From Oscillospiraceae bacterium (GTDB taxonomy: Bacteria; Bacillota; Clostridia; Monoglobales; Monoglobaceae), in the NCBI GenBank assembly GCA_015068605.1, contig SVKF01000006.1, positions 1-64,000 of the forward strand: DNA of 64,000 bases. The letters run 5' to 3'. Positions 37,198 through 44,137 of this stretch are shown piece after piece. The translations under genes and the position numbers were made by a program. Numbering within the stretch: the stretch's first letter is position 1; each line of letters begins with the position of its first letter. A model generated the notes under the pieces. It worked only from the letters and a program-made list of their open reading frames with translations, did no database searches and was not told the origin of the DNA.

Positions 37198-38889
37198 TTA
37201 TTTTGAATTAACCGCATCATTATCTCTGATTTCACTTCGGCGGATTTTACCGTTAAAGGTCTTCGGAAGTGCATCAACATATTCAACAACTCTCGGATAT
37301 TTATATGGAGCTGTGTTGTCCTTAACATATTTCTGAAGCTCTTTTGTAAGCTCGTCAGAACCGCAAAAGCCGTCATTTAACACAATTGTTGCCTTAACAG
37401 CAAAGCCTCTTATCGGGTCAGGAACACCGGTTACTGCAACTTCTTTAACCGCAGGATGCTCTAAAAGTACACTTTCAATCTCAAACGGTCCTATTCTGTA
37501 GCCCGATGATTTAATAACATCGTCATTTCTGCCCACATAGCAGAAAGTTCCCTTTTCGTCACGATATGCAGTATCCCCCGTATGATAGAATCCATCGTGA
37601 AGCGCCTTCTTCGTGTCTTCCTCGCTGAAATTATAGGAATCTAAAAGGCCGCAGGTTTTACGCATTTCGCTTAAAACTCTTATGCAGATTTCTCCCGTTG
37701 CACCTCTCGGGCAAGACTCTCCGTCATCACCCAAAATATGCACATCATACCCCGGAACAGGGAATCCGATTGCACCCGGATTTGGCTCTGACCACGGATA
37801 AATTGTTGCGATACAAAGGGTTGTTTCGGTCTGCCCGAAGCCCTCGTATATTTTAAGTCCCGTTGCGTTAAGCCATTTATTATATATTTCGGGATTTAAC
37901 GCTTCGCCTGCCGTACAACAATGGGTAAGACTTGACAAATCGTATTTCGTCACATCATTTTCCAGTATCATTCGATACATTGTCGGCGGTACACAGAATG
38001 TTGTCACTTTATATTTTTCAAGCTTGCTTAAAATATCCGCACCGTCAAATTTCTCAAAGTCATATACCAATACAGCACTTTCACCAAACCACTGACCATA
38101 GATTTTCCCCCAGAGAGACTTAAGCCAGCCTGTGTCCGAAATTGTAAAATGCAGACCACCGTCAACAACTCTGTGCCAGAAAACACCGGTCATAATATGT
38201 CCTAACGGGTATTTAAAGTTATGGGTTATGATTTTCGGATAGCCGGATGTGCCTGACGAAAACGCCATAAGCATCATATCATCAGCCTTAACTGCCGCAT
38301 CCCCTGTCGGTCTTTGCCAATCGGAGTTTGCAAGCTCAAAGCCCTGTTCAAAATCAATCCAGTCATTCCCTGCATTCTTATGACCGAGAACAAACTTTTT
38401 CTCAATTGTTTCGTACTGGTCGCCACCCTCGTCAAAATACTCCGTTTCCATTCCATCGCCTGTTACAACAACAGCCTTGATTTTACCCGCATTACAGCGG
38501 TAAACATAATCTTTTGCCTTGAGCATATTGGTCGCCTGAACAACAACGGCACCGATTTTATGGAGACCTAAAATACAGAACCAGAAGTAATAACTTCTTT
38601 TGAGAACAAGCATAACCTTGTCACCCTTTTTGATTCCCATATAATTGAAATAGTTTGCCGCTTTATTAGAATAAAGCATCATATCACGGAAGGTAAATCT
38701 TCTTTCCTCTCCGTCTTTGGAAACCCAAAGCATAGCAAGCTTATCAGGCTTTGTTTTACCAAGCTCGTCTATTACATCATAAGCGAAGTTAAAGTCATCG
38801 CTATATGATAGTTTATAGTTTTTCTGGGCGTCTTTCAGAGAGATAAAATCATCTCTTGAAGCGCCGACAAATTTTTCATATATTGCCAT
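37198..38889 (-). CDS. AMP-forming acyl-CoA synthetase (acetyl/medium-chain type)
   Basis: A 563-residue acyl-adenylate-forming ligase that makes acyl-CoA from acid, ATP and CoA. The phosphate-binding motif is MAFSSGTSGYPKIITH. The motif YEGFGQTETTLC, then GFYHTGDTAYRDEKG and the hinge GRNDDVIKSSGYRIGPFEIE, are conserved. The catalytic lysine is in KTFNGKIRRSEI. N-terminal features (YDVIDELGKTKPDKLAMLWV) resemble medium-chain acyl-CoA synthetases of the ACSM group. I chose the ATG at 38889, with GAGGTG six bases upstream. It follows the XRE-cupin and oxidoreductase genes, so it probably handles the acid that matches the 2-oxoacid used there. Confidence 0.9.
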   Translation of the reverse strand: MAIYEKFVGASRDDFISLKDAQKNYKLSYSDDFNFAYDVIDELGKTKPDKLAMLWVSKDGEERRFTFRDMMLYSNKAANYFNYMGIKKGDKVMLVLKRSYYFWFCILGLHKIGAVVVQATNMLKAKDYVYRCNAGKIKAVVVTGDGMETEYFDEGGDQYETIEKKFVLGHKNAGNDWIDFEQGFELANSDWQRPTGDAAVKADDMMLMAFSSGTSGYPKIITHNFKYPLGHIMTGVFWHRVVDGGLHFTISDTGWLKSLWGKIYGQWFGESAVLVYDFEKFDGADILSKLEKYKVTTFCVPPTMYRMILENDVTKYDLSSLTHCCTAGEALNPEIYNKWLNATGLKIYEGFGQTETTLCIATIYPWSEPNPGAIGFPVPGYDVHILGDDGESCPRGATGEICIRVLSEMRKTCGLLDSYNFSEEDTKKALHDGFYHTGDTAYRDEKGTFCYVGRNDDVIKSSGYRIGPFEIESVLLEHPAVKEVAVTGVPDPIRGFAVKATIVLNDGFCGSDELTKELQKYVKDNTAPYKYPRVVEYVDALPKTFNGKIRRSEIRDNDAVNSK

Positions 38890-38911
38890 TTTTATCACCT
38901 CAAAATTTATG

Positions 38912-39463
38912 TCATTTAACTACAACGGCGATAAACTGTGCTTCCTTGTCTCCAAGGGCAACCTCTGCGTGAGGAACGCTTGAATCAAAATAAACACTGT
39001 CGCCTTCTGATAATTCATAGGAAATATCACCAATATAAAGCATCATTTTCCCTGATATGACATAGTTAAACTCCTGTCCTTCATGCCCGTGCATAACCGG
39101 GGGCTTATCATCGGGTGTTATGGTTACCAAAAACGGCTCTGACTTTTTGTTTCTGAATGTGTAAGCAAGATGCTTATAGTCATATTCATCTTCACGCTTT
39201 ACACTGTAGCCCTTACCCTTTTTAACCATACAGCACATTGAAATAGTCGGTGCACTCCCCGAAATCAAGTCTAAAACATCAACACCCAAAACTTCAGCCG
39301 CTTTATAAATTACACTGAAAGAAAAGTCCATATCTCCTTTTTCATAAGCCAAATAAGTTTCGATATCAACGCCAAGCTTTTCTGCCATTTCCTGCTGTGA
39401 AATTTCCATGTCATCACGGAGCGATGCCAAACGCATTCCAATATCCTTAATCTGATCGTTCAT
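38912..39463 (-). CDS. XRE-family regulator with C-terminal cupin domain
   Basis: A 183-residue transcription regulator. An N-terminal helix-turn-helix (LRDDMEISQQEMAEKLGVDIETYLAYEKG, residues about 15-45) is followed by a cupin barrel (MHGHEGQEFNYVISGKMMLYIGD, EGDSVYFDSSVPHAEV) that may bind a small ligand. Such XRE-cupin proteins commonly sit beside amino-acid or 2-oxoacid degradation genes. This one lies between the oxidoreductase and acyl-CoA synthetase genes and probably senses a metabolite of that pathway. AGGAGGAAC precedes the ATG. Confidence 0.9.
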   Translation of the reverse strand: MNDQIKDIGMRLASLRDDMEISQQEMAEKLGVDIETYLAYEKGDMDFSFSVIYKAAEVLGVDVLDLISGSAPTISMCCMVKKGKGYSVKREDEYDYKHLAYTFRNKKSEPFLVTITPDDKPPVMHGHEGQEFNYVISGKMMLYIGDISYELSEGDSVYFDSSVPHAEVALGDKEAQFIAVVVK

Positions 39464-39511
39464 AAAAGTTCCTCCTTCTTTTAATTTTATATTAAATTTT
39501 ATTTTCTCAAA

Positions 39512-40048
39512 TTAAGCTTCGTAGTTATATCCCAACTCAACAGCCTTCATGTTAAGGTCAAAAAGCTTTTCCTTCTTAGCAGATACAACTTTTCTCATAG
39601 CCTTTTCAATATTTTCGTCAGGCATAATTCCCGATTTCTTGATAAAAAGACCTAAAATAATCATATTCGCAAGACCTGTTAAGCCTTCTTCTGCCGCCAT
39701 TTTGGTTGCAGGAATATAATAAGCCTCAACATCATCTCTATCAGTTTTCGCATCAATGAGTGAACTGTCAACGAAAACTTGACCACCTGCTTTAACCTCT
39801 GTTATATATTTATCAAAAGACGGCGCATTCATAGCAATTAAAACATCCGGCTTATCAACGATTGGTGAGCCAATTTTGTTGTCGCTTATAATAATACTGC
39901 AGTTTGCAGTACCACCTCTCATTTCAGGACCGTAAGACGGGAGCCATGAAACTTCTTTTCCATCTATCAAGCCTTCGTAAGCCAGAAATTTTCCCGAAAA
40001 CAAAATTCCCTGACCACCGAAGCCTGCAATAAGTATCTCTTTATTCAT
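39512..40048 (-). CDS. vorC: 2-oxoacid:ferredoxin oxidoreductase, gamma subunit
   Basis: The 178-residue gamma subunit of a four-subunit, CoA-acylating 2-oxoacid:ferredoxin oxidoreductase, part of the CoA-binding core. It opens [20 protein letters not shown] and has [20 protein letters not shown], both family signatures. The gene directly follows the beta subunit gene with no gap. The gene names used here follow the VOR (2-oxoisovalerate) type because of the alpha subunit; the substrate has not been tested. Confidence 0.9.
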   Translation of the reverse strand: MNKEILIAGFGGQGILFSGKFLAYEGLIDGKEVSWLPSYGPEMRGGTANCSIIISDNKIGSPIVDKPDVLIAMNAPSFDKYITEVKAGGQVFVDSSLIDAKTDRDDVEAYYIPATKMAAEEGLTGLANMIILGLFIKKSGIMPDENIEKAMRKVVSAKKEKLFDLNMKAVELGYNYEA

Positions 40049-40804
40049 TTATTTCGCCTCCTCGGTCGCTGTTTTATCCTTATATACTCCCAGCGGATAA
40101 TACGGCATCATATTTTCTTCAAGCCATTTTATGGCATTTTCAGGTGTCATACCCCAGTTTGTCGGGCAAGTTGACAACACTTCAATTAAAGAGAAGCCCT
40201 TGCCTTCAATCTGATTCCGGAACGCCTTTTTGATTGCAGCTTTAGCAGCTTTAACATTCTTAACATTGTTAACCGCAACTCTTTCAAGATATGTTGCGCC
40301 GTCAACCTGAGAAAGCATTTCACAAACCTTAACAGGGAATCCAACCTTTTCTGTATCTCTGCCGTATGGAGAAGTCTGAGTAACCTGACCGGGAAGAGTT
40401 GTCGGAGCCATCTGTCCGCCTGTCATACCGTAAATCGCATTGTTTACGAAGATAACAGTTATATTTTCTCCTCTTGCGGCACTGTGAACAGTTTCAGCTG
40501 TTCCGATAGCGGCAAGGTCACCGTCACCCTGATAAGTGAAAACGATATTATCAGGGTCAGAACGCTTAACACCCGTTGCAACTGCCGGAGCACGACCGTG
40601 AGCCGCCTGAACCATATCGCAGTTAAAATAATTATATGCAAAAACCGAACATCCAACAGGCGCAACACCTATTGCTCTGCCTGTTACTCCGAGTTCGTCC
40701 AGAGCTTCTGCAACTAATCTGTGAATTATACCGTGTGTACAGCCCGGGCAGTAATGGAGCGGCACATCGGTTAAACCCTTTGGTTTTTCAAATACAATAG
40801 CCAT
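40049..40804 (-). CDS. vorA: 2-oxoacid:ferredoxin oxidoreductase, TPP-binding beta subunit
   Basis: The 251-residue beta subunit that carries thiamine pyrophosphate. The N-terminal HYCPGCTHGIIHRLVAEALDE and the TPP/Mg site YQGDGDLAAIGTAETVHSAARGENITVIFVNN (GDG...N) are clear. TGGQMAPTTLPGQVTQTSPYGRD follows. The stop and start with the alpha gene share one base, so the subunits are made together. This is the catalytic subunit that forms the hydroxyalkyl-TPP intermediate. Confidence 0.92.
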   Translation of the reverse strand: MAIVFEKPKGLTDVPLHYCPGCTHGIIHRLVAEALDELGVTGRAIGVAPVGCSVFAYNYFNCDMVQAAHGRAPAVATGVKRSDPDNIVFTYQGDGDLAAIGTAETVHSAARGENITVIFVNNAIYGMTGGQMAPTTLPGQVTQTSPYGRDTEKVGFPVKVCEMLSQVDGATYLERVAVNNVKNVKAAKAAIKKAFRNQIEGKGFSLIEVLSTCPTNWGMTPENAIKWLEENMMPYYPLGVYKDKTATEEAK

Positions 40805-41868
40805 TATTTTGTACCTCCTATTGCTTCTTCAATTTTGCCGAGAACATTCTCAACCGTCGGAATCATTCCGCCTGTTCTGTTGCAAAGGAGAACATCCTTC
40901 TTGCAACGGATTGCAAGTTCAATATCATCCTTCATCTGTCCCATATTGAGCTCAACAGAAATAAACTTATCAACCTTATCAGCAGCCTTTAAAAGTGCTT
41001 CTTTCGGGAACGGCCAAAGAGTAATCGGTCTTATCATACCAACTTTTATGCCCTTTTCTCTTGCCGCATCAATTGCATTCTTTGAAACTCTTGCTGCAAC
41101 ACCAAATGCAACAATACAAACTTCGGCATCTTCCATTCTGTATTCTTCCCAAAGAGCCTCTTCTTTTTCGATTTTCGCATAACGCTCATATCTTTCAAAG
41201 TTCACTTTTTCAAGCTCGTCAGCCTTTAAGTAAAGAGAATTTACGATATTGGGCTTTCTTTCACCTTTTGTTCCGGTAAGTGCCCACGGCTTGTCATACT
41301 TTTTAACTTCGCCGGCCTCAAGAGAAACAGGTTCCATCATCTGGCCCATTGTTCCGTCAGATAAAAGCATAACGGGCATCTGATACTTATCAGCAAGTTC
41401 AAAGCCCTTAAATGTCATATCAACCATTTCCTGAACGGATGCCGGAGCTAAAACAATAAGTCTGAAGTCACCGTGACCCGGACCTTTTGTCGCCTGAGTA
41501 TAGTCAGACTGGCTGGGCTGAATACCGCCAAGACCGGGGCCGCCACGCTGAACATTAACGATTAAGGCAGGAAGGTCACATCCTGCTATGTATGAAATAC
41601 CTTCGCCTTTTAAGGAAATACCGGGGCTTGAAGATGATGTCATAACTCTTTTACCGGTTGACGCAACACCCATAACCATATTGATTGCCGCAATTTCACT
41701 TTCTGCCTGCAAAAATACACCACCCTCAATTTTAGGAAGTCTTTTGGACATATAAGCCGCAACCTCTGTCTGAGGGGTAATAGGATAACCAAAGTAATGA
41801 TGACAGCCTGCCATTATGGCAGCTTCCGCCAAAGCTTCATTACCTTTCATTAAAACTTTTTCACTCAT
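40804..41868 (-). CDS. vorB: 2-oxoacid:ferredoxin oxidoreductase, alpha subunit (VorB type)
   Basis: The 354-residue alpha subunit. The opening MSEKVLMKGNEALAEAAIMA and the block GCHHYFGYPITPQTEVAAYMSKRLP match the VorB group (3-methyl-2-oxobutanoate dehydrogenase). MTSSSSPGISLKGEGISYIAG and QRGGPGLGGIQPSQSDYTQATKGPGHGDF are hallmark motifs. It is preceded by a 311-base non-coding gap and followed without a gap by the beta gene. The enzyme oxidatively decarboxylates a branched or aromatic 2-oxoacid to acyl-CoA with ferredoxin as acceptor, or runs in reverse. Confidence 0.88.
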   Translation of the reverse strand: MSEKVLMKGNEALAEAAIMAGCHHYFGYPITPQTEVAAYMSKRLPKIEGGVFLQAESEIAAINMVMGVASTGKRVMTSSSSPGISLKGEGISYIAGCDLPALIVNVQRGGPGLGGIQPSQSDYTQATKGPGHGDFRLIVLAPASVQEMVDMTFKGFELADKYQMPVMLLSDGTMGQMMEPVSLEAGEVKKYDKPWALTGTKGERKPNIVNSLYLKADELEKVNFERYERYAKIEKEEALWEEYRMEDAEVCIVAFGVAARVSKNAIDAAREKGIKVGMIRPITLWPFPKEALLKAADKVDKFISVELNMGQMKDDIELAIRCKKDVLLCNRTGGMIPTVENVLGKIEEAIGGTK

Positions 41869-41987
41869 TTTATTATTCTCCTTATAAAATTTGTTTTAAA
41901 CAATCCTCCCGTCGCGTTTCACACGCCACCCTCCTTTACACAAGGATGGCATTAGGGGGAAGTAGCGGGGAATTTGATGAGAAATCT

Positions 41988-42041
41988 ACGAGCAAGTACG
42001 AAGGCGTATTCCGTATACGCCGAGTCGTGAAGCCTGCTCGT
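41988..42041 (+). repeat. long palindrome, family copy C
   Basis: Outer arms ACGAGCA/TGCTCGT, then TACGA/TCGTG, then a perfect 7-bp GGCGTAT...ATACGCC (42003-42009 and 42015-42021). The stretch CGAAGGCGTA...TACGCCGAG matches the core of copies A and B. Confidence 0.65.
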
Positions 42042-42096
42042 GTTTATCACAATTCTCTCCGTTTTTCAGAAATAGTGAGAAATTTTTTCCGAATGG

Positions 42097-42149
42097 ACAA
42101 ATCGAATCCCGAAGCCGTACCCGTGTGTACTGCGAGCGGTTCGATTTGT
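42097..42149 (+). repeat. long palindrome, family copy B
   Basis: Perfect 10-bp outer arms ACAAATCGAA/TTCGATTTGT enclose TCCCGAAGCCGTAC, a six-base loop and GTACTGCGAGCGG. Twelve consecutive core bases (CGAATCCCGAAG) are identical to copy A at 26304-26356, while the arms differ. Confidence 0.7.
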
Positions 42150-42179
42150 TCATAGCATAGCGTTCGGGAGAAATTTCAC

Positions 42180-42383
42180 CTATTTCTCGACTGTGATAAC
42201 GCAGTCGGGACACATAGTCGCGCAAAATGCACAACCAATACACTCGTCCGGATTTGTTACGCCTGCAGGGCTGTAGCCTTTTGCATTTAATGTATTTTTT
42301 AATGCAACTATTTTTTTGGGGCACGCTGTTACGCAAAGCCCACAGCCTTTACATAAGTTTTCATTAAATGTAACCTTTGCCAT
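42180..42383 (-). CDS. vorD: 2-oxoacid:ferredoxin oxidoreductase, delta (2x4Fe-4S ferredoxin) subunit
   Basis: A 67-residue ferredoxin-like protein with two cluster motifs, CKGCGLCVTACP and CIGCAFCATMCP. It fits the delta subunit that passes electrons from the TPP site to free ferredoxin. Its ATG overlaps the stop of the ATPase gene by one base. The C-terminal codons take part in an inverted repeat with the spacer that follows. Confidence 0.9.
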   Translation of the reverse strand: MAKVTFNENLCKGCGLCVTACPKKIVALKNTLNAKGYSPAGVTNPDECIGCAFCATMCPDCVITVEK

Positions 42384-43078
42384 TATTTCTCCTCCTTAAG
42401 CCACGATTGTCTTACATAAAGTTCAAGTGGCACAATATTATTTATTTTGTCCTTAAGTTCATCCTCAAGGGATTTTTTCACTGTTGTCATTTTTATGGGA
42501 AGTCCTGATAATTCCGAAACCTCATTTGCATAGGAAACGGAGCTTAATACTGTTTCCGCCGTGGTTTCCTCACCAAGATTGGAGTTATTGACAATCCCCG
42601 TAAACTTAATTCCTGCCGCAAATTCGATTTCTCGCATAACCTCAATGGTTGATATTGCATCCTTTGTCAAAAATCTGTATTTATTTATAACAAAGAGCAT
42701 CTCATAGTCATTCTCTTCGATTATATATGGGACATATCTGCCGAGGGCTAATGCTCCACGGTCATCACCGCCCACATCAATAACTGCAGAAATTGTTTTA
42801 TTCCCGAAAATGGAATATACTTCAGCCGGAAGGGCGGGAGTGTCAACATTTGTGTTGGCATATTCCGAAGAAATGAGCCTTATCCCCGCTTTTTCAAGGG
42901 CTTTATGAGAATCCTTTGTCCGAAAATACGGATTTACAATATCCAAATCAGCGATTGAAACCTTTTCGCAAGTCGAACTGAGCATTAGGGCATAATTAAC
43001 TGCAATATTGGTTTTTCCGCTACCGTAATGCCCTGCAAAAACCGTTATTCTTTTACGATTTAAACTAACAGTGTCCAT
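42383..43078 (-). CDS. P-loop ATPase (CobQ/CobB/MinD/ParA-like) in the vor operon
   Basis: A 231-residue nucleotide-binding protein. The deviant Walker A-like motif FAGHYGSGKTN lies near residue 14. ADLDIVNPYFRT follows, then AVIDVGGDDRGALALG (Walker B region) and a segment FTGIVNNSNLGEETTAETV typical of SIMIBI-class ATPases. I do not know its partner. Because it lies between the aminotransferase and the ferredoxin-subunit genes, overlapping both (by 19 bases and one base), a role in cluster insertion or assembly of the iron-sulfur oxidoreductase is a reasonable guess. No membrane segment or DNA-binding domain is seen. Confidence 0.8.
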   Translation of the reverse strand: MDTVSLNRKRITVFAGHYGSGKTNIAVNYALMLSSTCEKVSIADLDIVNPYFRTKDSHKALEKAGIRLISSEYANTNVDTPALPAEVYSIFGNKTISAVIDVGGDDRGALALGRYVPYIIEENDYEMLFVINKYRFLTKDAISTIEVMREIEFAAGIKFTGIVNNSNLGEETTAETVLSSVSYANEVSELSGLPIKMTTVKKSLEDELKDKINNIVPLELYVRQSWLKEEK

Positions 43079-44118
43079 TTGTTTTCATCCTCGATTTTGC
43101 CCCACTGGATACCTGTTATTGTATCATAGAGCTTCTGGCTGATTTCGCCGATTTCATTGTTATTGATAAGCATAACATCGTCCTTATAGCGGAGCTTTCC
43201 GACAGGGGATATAACCGCGGCAGTTCCTGTTCCGAAGCATTCCTCAAGTCTTCCCTCTTTCTGAGCTGTAATAAGCTCATCAACGCTTATCTTTCTTTCC
43301 TCAACCTCGAGTCCCCAGTTTCTGCAAAGCTGAAGAACAGAGTCTCTTGTTATACCGGGAAGAATACTTCCGCTGAGCATTGGTGTTATGATTTTTCCGT
43401 CAATCTTGAAGAAAATATTCATAGCGCCAACTTCTTCGATATATTTTCTTTCAACGCCGTCAAGCCAGAGAACCTGGGAATAACCGTCGTCGTGAGCCTT
43501 AACCTGAGCCGCAAGGCTTGCCGCATAGTTTCCGCCTGTTTTAGCGAAACCGATACCGCCTTTAACCGCTCTAACATAGTCATCTTCAATCCAAATTCCA
43601 ACAGGAGCAAGACCGCTTTCGTAGTAAGCACCGCTTGGAGAGAGGATTATTATAAAGAGGTATGTTTTAGATGGAGCAACCCCTAAAAATTCGTCTGTTG
43701 CGATGATGAACGGTCTGATATAGAGAGATGTTCCGTCTTCTGTCGGAATCCAGTCCTTATCAACCTCAACAACCGCTCTTACAGCTTCAACAAAATCTTC
43801 TTCAGGGAGCTGTGGTATGCAGAGTCTCTTATTTGTTGCGTTTGTTCTTTTTGCATTCATATCGGGGCGGAAAAGTCTTGCCTTTCCGTCAGCGCCCATA
43901 TAAGCCTTAAGACCTTCAAACATTTCCTGACCGTAGTGGAAAACCATAGCAGATGGATCAAGAGTAATCTTCTCATAAGGAACGATTCTTGCATCGTGCC
44001 AGCCTTTTCCCTCTGTGTAGTTCATCATAAACATATGGTCAGTAAATACTTTACCGAAGCCAAGCTTACCTGTTGGTTTTGCTTTTGGAGTTGATGTTTT
44101 TGTAATTTTAATTTCCAT
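43060..44118 (-). CDS. ilvE: branched-chain amino acid aminotransferase
   Basis: A PLP-dependent class IV transaminase that interconverts leucine, isoleucine and valine with their 2-oxoacids. The 352-residue product has the long (eukaryote/Gram-positive) layout: FHYGQEMFEGLKAYMG, FRPDMNAKRTNATNKRL, the PLP lysine in GGNYAASLAAQVKAHDDG-adjacent VKGGIGFAKTGGNYA, WLDGVERKYIEEVGAMNIFF, and LSGSILPGITRDSVLQL. The start is ATG at 44118, eight bases after AAAGGA. In the operon with vor genes it links branched amino acids to the oxidoreductase substrate. Confidence 0.92.
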   Translation of the reverse strand: MEIKITKTSTPKAKPTGKLGFGKVFTDHMFMMNYTEGKGWHDARIVPYEKITLDPSAMVFHYGQEMFEGLKAYMGADGKARLFRPDMNAKRTNATNKRLCIPQLPEEDFVEAVRAVVEVDKDWIPTEDGTSLYIRPFIIATDEFLGVAPSKTYLFIIILSPSGAYYESGLAPVGIWIEDDYVRAVKGGIGFAKTGGNYAASLAAQVKAHDDGYSQVLWLDGVERKYIEEVGAMNIFFKIDGKIITPMLSGSILPGITRDSVLQLCRNWGLEVEERKISVDELITAQKEGRLEECFGTGTAAVISPVGKLRYKDDVMLINNNEIGEISQKLYDTITGIQWGKIEDENKWTLLV

Positions 44119-44137
44119 TTTTATCATCCTTTCCCGA

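Larger units (their letters stand above)
41869..42179. other. non-coding spacer with two stacked long palindromes inside the vor operon
   Basis: There is no gene in these 311 bases, although the four vor subunit genes usually lie end to end. The spacer holds palindrome C (41988-42041) and palindrome B (42097-42149). Around B, a wider imperfect inverted repeat runs from about 42047 to 42196 and takes in the last codons of the ferredoxin gene. The fold could protect, cleave or attenuate the operon mRNA between the delta and alpha genes. Confidence 0.7.
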
